Source of the DNA: Sulfuritalea sp.
Lineage (GTDB): Bacteria; Pseudomonadota; Gammaproteobacteria; Burkholderiales; Rhodocyclaceae
Assembly: GCA_020853215.1 (NCBI GenBank)
Contig: JADYZH010000187.1
Coordinates: forward strand, 1 to 53,264
Reading direction: 5' to 3'
DNA length: 53,264 bases
The notes under the pieces are model-generated. The model was given only the letters and a program-made list of their open reading frames with translations, did no database searches and was not told the DNA's origin. The translations under genes were made by a program, and so were the position numbers. This document shows, piece after piece, positions 34,455 through 42,125 of the stretch (the first letter of the stretch is position 1; every line of letters starts with the position of its first letter).

Positions 34455-36497
34455 TCATGCGGCCAGCACCGACAGTCCGCCAAAGCCCAGGCGCACCACG
34501 CCCGCAAGCAATAGTGCGACGCCGACCGACAGGGCCACGGAAAGCCAGGCGTCGCGCCGGCCGACGGTACGCAGCATGACGGCGAAGGTGGAAATGCAGG
34601 GAATGTAAAAGCTGAGGAATACCAGCAGCGTCACCAATTGCATCGGGTCGAGCAGGCGGTCGATATCCTGGGTACCCAGTGCCTGATAGATCATCAGCAG
34701 CGAGAGTTCCTTGCGCAGCACGCCGAACAGCAGCGGCACGCCCAGCGCCAGCGGCAGGCCGAGCCACCAGACCGTGACGGGAGTCAGCAGGGTATTGATC
34801 GCCGCATCGGCGCCGACATGGGCGAGCAATGCCAGCACCACGCTGCCACCCACCAGCAACGGTGTGACGATGGTCAGGATGTCGCTGGTACGCGCCCAGG
34901 TTTCCGCCAGCAAGGGGCGCAAGGCGGGAAGCGCATAGGCAGGAATCTCCTGCACCTGGCCCGGCCCCGGTTCGCGCCTGCCACGCGAAAGCAGGCGGCC
35001 CATGACGGCAATCAGGATGATGGTCAGCGCGAACATGCCGAACACGCCGGCGGCGCCGAGGTACTTGCCGGCAATCGCGAGGATGATGGCGGAACGGGCA
35101 GAACAGGGAACGAAAGTGATCAGCACCGAGGCGATGAGCCGTTCGCGGCCACGGGTGATCCTGGCTACCCCCGATATCGCCGGCACATTGCAGCCCAGGC
35201 CGAGCAGAAAGGGCACGGCGACGCCGCCATGCAGGCCGATCTGGTGAAAGCCGCGATCGACGACGAAAGCGATGCGCTGCATCAGTCCGGCCTGTTCCAG
35301 GCTCACCAGCAATACCACCAGCGGGATCATGTAGGGCACCACGATGCCAGTCAGGCCGAGCAGGCCATCCACGACCGCGCGCCCGACCACGCCGCCGGTG
35401 GCTTGCGGCTGCCAGCCGCCGAGGGCTTCGGCCAGGCGAACCGTGGTCATCGAATCGATCCAGCCGCTGATCTCGAACACCACGAACAATACCGCGGCGA
35501 ACACGGCGAGGCTGCCGATCAGACCCCATTGCGGATGCAGGAACAATTCGTCGAGCCAGAAGCGCAAGTCGCGCCTCTGCCCGGGCGCTCCCCAGTGCTG
35601 CGCCGCCTCGACCAGGCTGGCGGCGCAGTGGTGGCGGTCGGCGTGAAGCTCTTCAGCCAGGGGGCGCGGCAGACTGGCCCCGGCCGCCGCCCGCAAATCG
35701 CGCAATTCCGGCAGCAGTTGCGGAAAGTGTTGCGCGAGCTCGTCCTCGATGAAGCCGTCGGCCACCGCGAACTGGCACAGCAGCATGGGATGCGGCAGGC
35801 GGAAGGCAGCATGGACCTCCGGCCGGTTGAGTGCCGCCGAAAGCGGCGCAAGGCTCTGCAAGATATGCCGGCTGGGCGGTTGCGGCAGCGGGCAGGCTGC
35901 CTCGCGCGCGGCTTTGACCGCGGTATCGAACAACGCCGTAAGGCCCTGCCCCATCAGCGCCACGGTTGGCAACACCGGGATGCCGAGCAGTTGCTCAAGC
36001 GCCCTGACATTGACGTAAAGGCCCTTCTTCGCCGCTTCATCCATGCGATTCAGCGCCAGCACGATGGGGCGGTCGAGTTGGGCGAGCTCCAGCGTCAGTT
36101 CGAGGTGGCTTTGCAGGTTGCCGGCATCGACAACCTGGATGATCACGTCCGGTGCTGCAAAAGGCACCGGCGGGCCGGAGCGTTCGTGCATCGAGACCAC
36201 GGGGCGCTCGTCGCCCCAAAGCAGATATTTCAGCGCCAGGAGGTCATCGCCTTCCAGATGGTGCAGGGAACGGATGCCCGGCAGGTCGACCACGCTGGCT
36301 TCGTCGAAGCCGATCTGCACCAAGCATTCACGGTAGACGCCGTGCGCACCGGCCAACTCGCCGCGCCGCGGTGCCGTGCTCGACACGGCCTCGAACAGCG
36401 TCGTCTTGCCGCCGCCGGGCAGTCCGGCCAAAGCGATACGCAAGCGTCGATCGCCGCGGAACAGCGGCGTATGCAGGGGAACCCTGGCTTCGGTCAC
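34455..36497 (-). CDS. FeoB-like GTPase/ferrous iron transporter, divergent
   Basis: 680 residues. The N-terminal G domain has G1 GLPGGGKTTLFEAVSS (canonical FeoB reads GNPNxGKTTLFN), G3 VVDLPGIRSLHHLEGDDLLA and G4 LNRMDEA. The membrane part keeps both gate motifs, GLGCNVPAISGVARI and FVPCSARSAIILA, plus GVLRKELSLLMIYQALG and FYIPCISTFAVM. No feoA or feoC is nearby. The gene overlaps the upstream CBS/DUF294 gene (ATGA) rather than sitting in an iron operon. It could be a ferrous iron transporter or a relative for another divalent metal; the changed G1 loop suggests altered nucleotide handling. Confidence 0.85.
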   Translation of the reverse strand: MTEARVPLHTPLFRGDRRLRIALAGLPGGGKTTLFEAVSSTAPRRGELAGAHGVYRECLVQIGFDEASVVDLPGIRSLHHLEGDDLLALKYLLWGDERPVVSMHERSGPPVPFAAPDVIIQVVDAGNLQSHLELTLELAQLDRPIVLALNRMDEAAKKGLYVNVRALEQLLGIPVLPTVALMGQGLTALFDTAVKAAREAACPLPQPPSRHILQSLAPLSAALNRPEVHAAFRLPHPMLLCQFAVADGFIEDELAQHFPQLLPELRDLRAAAGASLPRPLAEELHADRHHCAASLVEAAQHWGAPGQRRDLRFWLDELFLHPQWGLIGSLAVFAAVLFVVFEISGWIDSMTTVRLAEALGGWQPQATGGVVGRAVVDGLLGLTGIVVPYMIPLVVLLVSLEQAGLMQRIAFVVDRGFHQIGLHGGVAVPFLLGLGCNVPAISGVARITRGRERLIASVLITFVPCSARSAIILAIAGKYLGAAGVFGMFALTIILIAVMGRLLSRGRREPGPGQVQEIPAYALPALRPLLAETWARTSDILTIVTPLLVGGSVVLALLAHVGADAAINTLLTPVTVWWLGLPLALGVPLLFGVLRKELSLLMIYQALGTQDIDRLLDPMQLVTLLVFLSFYIPCISTFAVMLRTVGRRDAWLSVALSVGVALLLAGVVRLGFGGLSVLAA

Positions 36498-38383
36498 AGC
36501 CTGTATTCGAGTTGCAGCCGCGACTGAAGGCGCTTGGCCTGCTTGAAGGCCTCCTTGAGCACCTGCCGGTCGAGTTCGTTGAGCTTGTCCGGGTCGACGC
36601 GGTTCTCGCCGCCGGGCGGGGTTCCCGCGCGCTGGTTACGCAGGCGCAGCTGCTGGATGAAGAAAAATCCCTCGATCATCGCGTTGATGTCGTCGCTGCC
36701 CAGCAGCGCCTTCGCTGCGGCGGCACGCAGCCGTTCCACGGTGTTGCTGTGCGGGATGCCGTGGGCCAGCGCGATGATGCGCGCCGCATCGACGAAGAGG
36801 CGGGCACCGAAGGCCTTGAGGTCGAGCGTGTGCGGAAAATCGGCATTGTTGTCGAAGGAGAAATCGCGGATCAGGCCCAGTGGCGGCGGCGCCTTCAGGG
36901 CATTTTCCGCCATGAAGCGCAGGAACAGCGCGGCATGCGCCGTCATCTCCAGCAGCCAGGCGCTCAGGTTCCTTGCCAGCGTCTCGTTGCCGTACAGCGC
37001 GCGAAAGTCGAAGAAGATCGTGGCATTCAGCAATGCCTCTGGCTCCGGCTTGCGGATCCACTGCGTGAAGCGCTCCTGCCACTCGTCGCGGGACAGGCAC
37101 CAGAGCGGATTGCTGGCCATGATGTTGCCCTTGCACAGCGGGAAGCCGCAGCGCGCAAGGCCTTCGTTGACCTCCCTGGCAAAGGCCAGGAAGCGGCGGC
37201 GCAGGGCCTCGGGATCGCTGCCCCCGGGGCAGGAAAAGATGATGCCGTTGTCCTGATCGGTACTGAAGGTCTGCTCGTCGCGACCCTCCGAACCGAAGGC
37301 CAGCCAGGCCCAGTCGAGTCCGTCCAGCGCGTGGCCGGCGCCGACGATCTCGATCACGCGGCGCGTCAGGCTGTCATTCAGGCCGGAGATAAACTGGGTC
37401 AGCTTCTCGGCATTGACGCCCTGCGCCAGCATGTTGAGGCAGAGCCGACGCACGTCGCCGGCGGCACGGCAAAGGGCATCGATGTCGGCGGCAGCCTCGA
37501 TCACCTTGCGCACGTTGCGCAGGCCGATGCGCTGCATGGCGAACAGGTCGCGCTCGGAAACCACGCCTGCCAGTTTTTCGTCGGCGTCGACGATCACCAG
37601 GTGCCGGATCCGGCGCATCGCCATGGCCAGCATCGCGTCGTAGGCGGTGGCGGTGGCGGTGATGATCGCCGGCGGTGCCGTCATCACCTCGGCGACGGGC
37701 GCCGTCGTATCGTGGCCCGGCACCACCACGCGGCGCAGCGCGTCGCTCTGGGTGAAAATGCCTAACGGACGGCCCTCGCCGTCGGCGACGACGACGGAGC
37801 CGACCCTGGATGTGACCATGGTCTGCATCGCCTCGGCGATCGGTGTGTCAAGGCCGACGCGCACCACATTGGGCCGCAGGAATGCCGCCAGCGACGAGTT
37901 CATGCTCTGCTGGTCGGAATTGCGCTGGCCGAACTGGATCTCGATCTGGCGCCGCGCTTCATCGAGCAGGCCGGCGACGTGGTCGAGGACGAAGCGGTTG
38001 AATTCGCAGCTGGAAAGCAGCAACGACGAAAAGTCGGCGCTGGCGAGACGCCAGACCCGCACCTCCCCCACCGCGCTATAGACGTTGATCGCGGGACGCT
38101 TCGCCGCCACTGCGGCAAGCGGAAAGCTCTGTCCCGGCTCAAGGTCGTACAGCGGCTGGTCGGTCAGATTCACGTCTCCTGCCAGGCGCGCCTGCACCTT
38201 CCCCAACTCGATGATGAACAGGTCGGGCGGCATCTCGGTCGGCGTCACGATGAAGCTGCCGCCGGCGACGTCGAGCGGCGTCAGCCCGGCAACCAGCGCC
38301 TTGAGGGCGAAGGCACCCATGTCCCTGAACGGTGCATGCTGGCGCAGGAAAGCGAGGAGTTCTTCGCGGGATTCGGAAGCCAT
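36494..38383 (-). CDS. cNMP-binding, CBS and DUF294 nucleotidyltransferase-like signalling protein
   Basis: 629 residues. In order: a cyclic-nucleotide-binding-like domain (about 1-140), two CBS repeats (about 170-290; VTSRVGSVVVADGEGRPLGI and MRRIRHLVIVDADEKLAGVV), a DUF294 nucleotidyltransferase domain with WLAFGSEGRDEQTFSTDQDN (about residue 360) that keeps the G-S and D-x-D pattern of the GlnD-type polymerase-beta fold, and the DUF294 C-terminal helical domain to the end. It may transfer a nucleotide to a protein or small molecule under adenylate control; no target is known to me. AAGGA precedes the ATG at 38383. It overlaps the FeoB-like gene. Confidence 0.88.
   Translation of the reverse strand: MASESREELLAFLRQHAPFRDMGAFALKALVAGLTPLDVAGGSFIVTPTEMPPDLFIIELGKVQARLAGDVNLTDQPLYDLEPGQSFPLAAVAAKRPAINVYSAVGEVRVWRLASADFSSLLLSSCEFNRFVLDHVAGLLDEARRQIEIQFGQRNSDQQSMNSSLAAFLRPNVVRVGLDTPIAEAMQTMVTSRVGSVVVADGEGRPLGIFTQSDALRRVVVPGHDTTAPVAEVMTAPPAIITATATAYDAMLAMAMRRIRHLVIVDADEKLAGVVSERDLFAMQRIGLRNVRKVIEAAADIDALCRAAGDVRRLCLNMLAQGVNAEKLTQFISGLNDSLTRRVIEIVGAGHALDGLDWAWLAFGSEGRDEQTFSTDQDNGIIFSCPGGSDPEALRRRFLAFAREVNEGLARCGFPLCKGNIMASNPLWCLSRDEWQERFTQWIRKPEPEALLNATIFFDFRALYGNETLARNLSAWLLEMTAHAALFLRFMAENALKAPPPLGLIRDFSFDNNADFPHTLDLKAFGARLFVDAARIIALAHGIPHSNTVERLRAAAAKALLGSDDINAMIEGFFFIQQLRLRNQRAGTPPGGENRVDPDKLNELDRQVLKEAFKQAKRLQSRLQLEYRL
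38030..38040 (-). repeat. Dispersed GCGCCGACTTT repeat, copy 7 (inside the CBS/DUF294 gene)
   Basis: Exact core, sense with the gene, preceded by GGCGTCTCGCCA, which is nearly identical to the flank of the copy before murI. It encodes S-A-D-F. Confidence 0.55.
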
Positions 38384-38398
38384 GGTGTGTCCTTGATC

Positions 38399-39463
38399 TC
38401 AAATGTCCATGTGGAATCGGGTTTTCAGCCTCTGCTGCAATGACCGTGCCTGCCGCAGCGCTTCCAGCAGAACGCGGCGGTCGAACTCGTTCAGGTCCTG
38501 CGGCGCAACCTGGTTGCCCGCCGCGCCGTCGCCGGCGGCAGCCTGCACCGCGCAGCGGATTCCCTGCAAGGCCTGGAAGGCATGCACCGCCGCCTCGGCA
38601 TCGGCGACCGTCATTATTCCATCGGCGGCCATCCACTGCAGGCGCGCCGCGGTGGATGTCGCGTCAGCACCGGTACCGAGCGCCATGATGCGCGCGGCAT
38701 CGACGAATATCCGCGAACCGAACTTCTTCAGGTCGATCGTGCCGCCGCTGCGCTCCTCGGTGACGAAATCGCGCAGGCGACCCAGGGGCGGCGACGCCGC
38801 CAGGGCATTGGCGGTCATCATGCGCAGGAAGATGTCATTGCCGCGCGTCAGTACCGATAGGGAATCGCGCAGCCCGGTCGCCAGTCCGGCGGCGCCGGCC
38901 AGGGGCCGGAAATCGAAGAAGATGGCGGCATTCAGCAGGGCCTCGGGTTCAGGGGTACGCACCCAGGCGGAAAAACTTTCCAGCCACTCGGACTGCGACA
39001 GGCACCAGCGCGGATTGCCGGCCATGATCTCGCCGTCGCACAGTGGAAACCCGCATTCGGCCAGCACCTGGTTCGCCGCGCGGGCGAAGGGCAGGAACAG
39101 TTCGCGCAACTGCTGCGCTTCGCCGTCGCCGCTGGCCGAAAACACCAGGCCGTTATCCTGGTCGGTGGCCAGGGTCTGTTCCATGCGTCCTTCCGAACCG
39201 AGGCCGAGCCAGCACCAGGCGGCTGGTGGCAGGCGAAAACGCCGTTGCAGCAGGTCCAGGACGCGCGCCACGATCGCATCGTTGAGGCGGGAAAAGACAC
39301 CCGTGACTAGGGCTGCGCCGGCCTGATCGCGCTGCAGGGCGACCGCCAGCCGGCGCGCGTCGGCGGCGCAAGCGGCCAGCGCTACGACATCCGCGGCAGC
39401 GGCGATGCGGGCAGCGCAGCCGGCGATCGCCGTGGCCTGAGGCAGGATCTCGGGCATGCTCAT
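38399..39463 (-). CDS. DUF294 nucleotidyltransferase-like protein without sensor domains
   Basis: 354 residues, a paralogue of the next gene downstream (gap 15 bases) that lacks the cNMP and CBS domains. The nucleotidyltransferase motif is intact: WLGLGSEGRMEQTLATDQDN. Other shared blocks are CGFPLCDGEIMAGNPRWCLS, PEALLNAAIFFDFRPL, and the C-terminal LNEFDRRVLLEALRQARSLQ. The start at ATG 39463 is two bases after the stop of the exonuclease-fusion gene, so the two are probably co-translated. Its pairing with an exonuclease suggests that the two act on one nucleotide-linked process, but that is inference. Confidence 0.85.
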   Translation of the reverse strand: MSMPEILPQATAIAGCAARIAAAADVVALAACAADARRLAVALQRDQAGAALVTGVFSRLNDAIVARVLDLLQRRFRLPPAAWCWLGLGSEGRMEQTLATDQDNGLVFSASGDGEAQQLRELFLPFARAANQVLAECGFPLCDGEIMAGNPRWCLSQSEWLESFSAWVRTPEPEALLNAAIFFDFRPLAGAAGLATGLRDSLSVLTRGNDIFLRMMTANALAASPPLGRLRDFVTEERSGGTIDLKKFGSRIFVDAARIMALGTGADATSTAARLQWMAADGIMTVADAEAAVHAFQALQGIRCAVQAAAGDGAAGNQVAPQDLNEFDRRVLLEALRQARSLQQRLKTRFHMDI

Positions 39464-39465
39464 GA

Positions 39466-41763
39466 TCAGTAGTTGACCCGGGCGAAATAGGTCTTCTGCG
39501 AGGCCTCCAGCGCCTGGCGCAGGGTGACGATGCCCATGTCGGCCAGCAGCGGAATCATCTTGAGGAAGACTTCGCCGGTGACGAAGGCGTCGCCCAGCGC
39601 CGTATGGCGGCCGATGACGTTTATGCCGAGGCGCTCGGCGATGCTTTCCAGCCGGTGCGAGTCCTGGTTCGGATGGATCACCGCCGACAGCAGCAGGGTG
39701 TCGAGTACCGGCTGGGTGAAGCGGACGCCGAGGCTGTCTTCCTTCAACTGGAAGAAACGCAGGTCGAATGCGGCGTTGTGCGCCACCAGCACCGTCTCGG
39801 CACAGAACTCGTGGAAGGCCGGCAGCACCGCGTCGAGCCGCGGCTGGCCATTCACCATCGCCTCGGTGATGCCATGGATCGGGATCCCCTCGGGTTTCAG
39901 CGGAATCCCCGGATCGACCAGCTGGTCGAAGATTTCCTGGCGCAGCAGGCGATTGTTCACCACCCGCACGGCACCCATCTGGATGATCTCGTCGCCCTCG
40001 GCGGGCAGCAGGCCGGTAGTCTCGGTGTCGAACACCGAGTAACTCAATTCGGTCAGCTTGCGCTCCGGGTCGATGCCCGCACCCGCGGCGTCGCGCGCGG
40101 CGAACAGGTCGAAGTCGTAGTACTCGGGACGGCTGTCGCTGTGCAGGTGCTGCGCCAGGTCGACCACCGGCGCATCGGGTGTGGCAGCAGCCGGCAGCAC
40201 GATGCGGAAAAACGCGTTGTGCGCTGCCTTGTCGCGTTGGTACCAGATCTCCGCACCATGCCTGTCGATGACGTCGCGCAGCGTCAGCGGACTGGTTTCG
40301 GCGCCGACGTTCATCGGTTCCAGCTCCCAGGTGTAGAGGGTCTCCGACGATACCGTGGTGCCCGACCAGATCAGGTCCACGAATACCATGCTGCCCTCCG
40401 TCGCAAGGCGCAACCGCAGTTCGCGGATTTCGTAGTGGTCCTGCAGGCGCGCGGCGAGGAAGGTGATGGCCTGGATCAGGGAAAAGCTGTCCACCCGCAT
40501 CCACAGGCTGGCATCCTGCTCCTCGTGCTTGATCGGCAGCTTGAGCTTTTCCTCGATCCGCCGCGCCGCCGCGGCGAGGATGTCGATCGCCAGCACATCC
40601 TCCAGCGGCCAGCGCGTCTTCAGCGAATCGGCGAAGCGGTTCATGGTGGCTTCGAGCTTGCCGCTCATCGCCGCGACCTCGTCGGCGATCACGCGCATGA
40701 AGCGGCCGCGGATGTCCGTCCCCATCTCCGGCGAATCGAGCAGGGTCTCGACCGCGGCGCGGATGTTGCCCAGCGCCGCGCGATTGCCGTCGGTCAAGGT
40801 CTGCAAGGCCTGATCGCGTTCCGCTTCGCGCTCGAAATTGCGCGTGATGTTCTCGATGGTCAGGACATAGCCGGTGACCTGCAACTCCGCACCGAACGGG
40901 TTATCCAGGACCTTCTCCTGGGCAGGCGCAGCCTGGCCACCAACTTCATCGCCCCCCTCCCCGGGAGGGGGGGTGGGGGGGAGGCCGTCAACAGTGGCAG
41001 TTGCCGGGCCAGAGGCTCCTGTGCGCAGCACAGGAGCCATCTGCGCCCTGAGCAACTGCCCGCCGCGCGTGGTCGTGATGAAGTTCGCCGTCGGCTCGGC
41101 GCTGCCCTTGCGCAGGCGTTGCTGGATGTTGTCCAGCGAGTGCGTGATCTGACCGCGCTCGAGGATGGAGAAGATCGAGCGGCCAAGCCCGATCAGGGCG
41201 CCCCCGCTCATCGAGGTCGGCCCCTGTGCCAGCGCCTTGAACTGCAGGCGGGCGCGACTGTTGTAGAGCAGGACGCGGCCATCGAGATTGCAGACGATGA
41301 CGCCCAGCGCAAGCTCGGACATCAGCGCGGCAAGCCGGTTCTTTTCCTCTTCCACCGTCGCCTTGGCCCGGTCGATCTGCCCTTCGACATCGTCCAGCAA
41401 TTTGTCGCGCTGTTGTGCCAGGGCGTTGACCGCCCGCGCCAGTTCGCGCACTTCGGGCGGCCCCTCCGGAGTGACGCGAAAGTTCCGGTTGGCGCCCAGC
41501 ATCAGGCGCATGGTTTCCGCCATCCGCAGCAGGCCATGGACATACTGCCGGAACAGGCTGCGCAACAGAATCAGGCCTCCGACAAAACCCATGAAGGTCA
41601 TGAGCCCCCCCAGCGGCAGCCGCGGGATCAGGAACTCGGCGAACGCGGCGCGCTCGGCCTCTTTGGCGTCGGCAAACAGCAACAATGCCGTCAGCAGGAA
41701 CGGGCCCGTCATGAGCAAGCCCAGCACGCCGGCCGCGAGGATGAATCTGGGCTTCGCCTTCAT
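39466..41763 (-). CDS. Membrane pseudo-histidine-kinase fused to a DnaQ-like 3'-5' exonuclease
   Basis: 765 residues. Two membrane helices (about 8-30 and 50-68), a HAMP-like segment, a PAS-like domain (about 145-230), and a helical region that resembles a kinase dimerisation domain but reads RAALGNIRAAVETLLDSP, with Asn where a phosphorylatable His would be. A weak ATPase-like domain follows, then a DEDDh exonuclease from about residue 570: SVFDTETTGLLPAEGDEIIQ, LVAHNAAFDLRFFQL and GRHTALGDAFVTGEVF keep all catalytic residues. It is usually annotated DNA polymerase III epsilon subunit, but the membrane and sensor parts argue against a replication role. A Pro/Gly insert (PPTPPPGEGGDE) interrupts the linker. 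The start overlaps the response-regulator stop. Confidence 0.85.
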   Translation of the reverse strand: MKAKPRFILAAGVLGLLMTGPFLLTALLLFADAKEAERAAFAEFLIPRLPLGGLMTFMGFVGGLILLRSLFRQYVHGLLRMAETMRLMLGANRNFRVTPEGPPEVRELARAVNALAQQRDKLLDDVEGQIDRAKATVEEEKNRLAALMSELALGVIVCNLDGRVLLYNSRARLQFKALAQGPTSMSGGALIGLGRSIFSILERGQITHSLDNIQQRLRKGSAEPTANFITTTRGGQLLRAQMAPVLRTGASGPATATVDGLPPTPPPGEGGDEVGGQAAPAQEKVLDNPFGAELQVTGYVLTIENITRNFEREAERDQALQTLTDGNRAALGNIRAAVETLLDSPEMGTDIRGRFMRVIADEVAAMSGKLEATMNRFADSLKTRWPLEDVLAIDILAAAARRIEEKLKLPIKHEEQDASLWMRVDSFSLIQAITFLAARLQDHYEIRELRLRLATEGSMVFVDLIWSGTTVSSETLYTWELEPMNVGAETSPLTLRDVIDRHGAEIWYQRDKAAHNAFFRIVLPAAATPDAPVVDLAQHLHSDSRPEYYDFDLFAARDAAGAGIDPERKLTELSYSVFDTETTGLLPAEGDEIIQMGAVRVVNNRLLRQEIFDQLVDPGIPLKPEGIPIHGITEAMVNGQPRLDAVLPAFHEFCAETVLVAHNAAFDLRFFQLKEDSLGVRFTQPVLDTLLLSAVIHPNQDSHRLESIAERLGINVIGRHTALGDAFVTGEVFLKMIPLLADMGIVTLRQALEASQKTYFARVNY

Positions 41764-42125
41764 GCCAGCAGCGATTTGATCCGGACGATCAGGTCCTTGG
41801 TCGAGAATGGCTTGGTGATGTAGGCATCGGCGCCGAGCGCAAGGCCCTTGGCAACCTCTGTTTCACGCCCCTTGGCGGTCAGCATGATGATTTTCAGGTG
41901 CGCCTGCGCGGCATCCGCGCGCAGGCCTTCGCAGACCTCGAAACCGGACTTTATCGGCATCATGACGTCGAGCAGGACCAGGTCCGGGCGGAATTCCCCG
42001 GCAAGGGCCAGTACCGCCTCGCCGTTTTTGGCCACGGCAACCTCGAAACCCTCCTTTTTCAGCAGGTATTCCAGCGAAATGACGATGTTCGGCTCGTCAT
42101 CCGCGATCAGGATACGATGGCTCAC
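41760..42125 (-). CDS. Single-domain response regulator (receiver only)
   Basis: 121 residues, one CheY-like receiver domain and nothing else. Acidic pocket ILIADDEPN, phospho-acceptor Asp in DLVLLDVMMPIKSG (about residue 54), switch Thr in IIMLTAKG and Lys in ITKPFSTKDL are all present. It overlaps the upstream kinase (ATGA) and the downstream exonuclease fusion (ATGA), so it is almost certainly the kinase's partner. It has no DNA-binding domain, unlike CrbR or CbrB, so output must pass through another protein. Confidence 0.92.
   Translation of the reverse strand: MSHRILIADDEPNIVISLEYLLKKEGFEVAVAKNGEAVLALAGEFRPDLVLLDVMMPIKSGFEVCEGLRADAAQAHLKIIMLTAKGRETEVAKGLALGADAYITKPFSTKDLIVRIKSLLA

Noticed and set aside
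34638-36527. A 629-codon open frame opposite the FeoB-like gene
   Set aside because: Low-complexity His/Gln/Arg composition and no homology features; the minus-strand protein has all FeoB motifs.
39466-41763. Annotation as the replicative DNA polymerase III epsilon subunit
   Set aside because: The protein has membrane helices and sensor domains and sits in a signalling operon; only its C-terminal domain is DnaQ-like.
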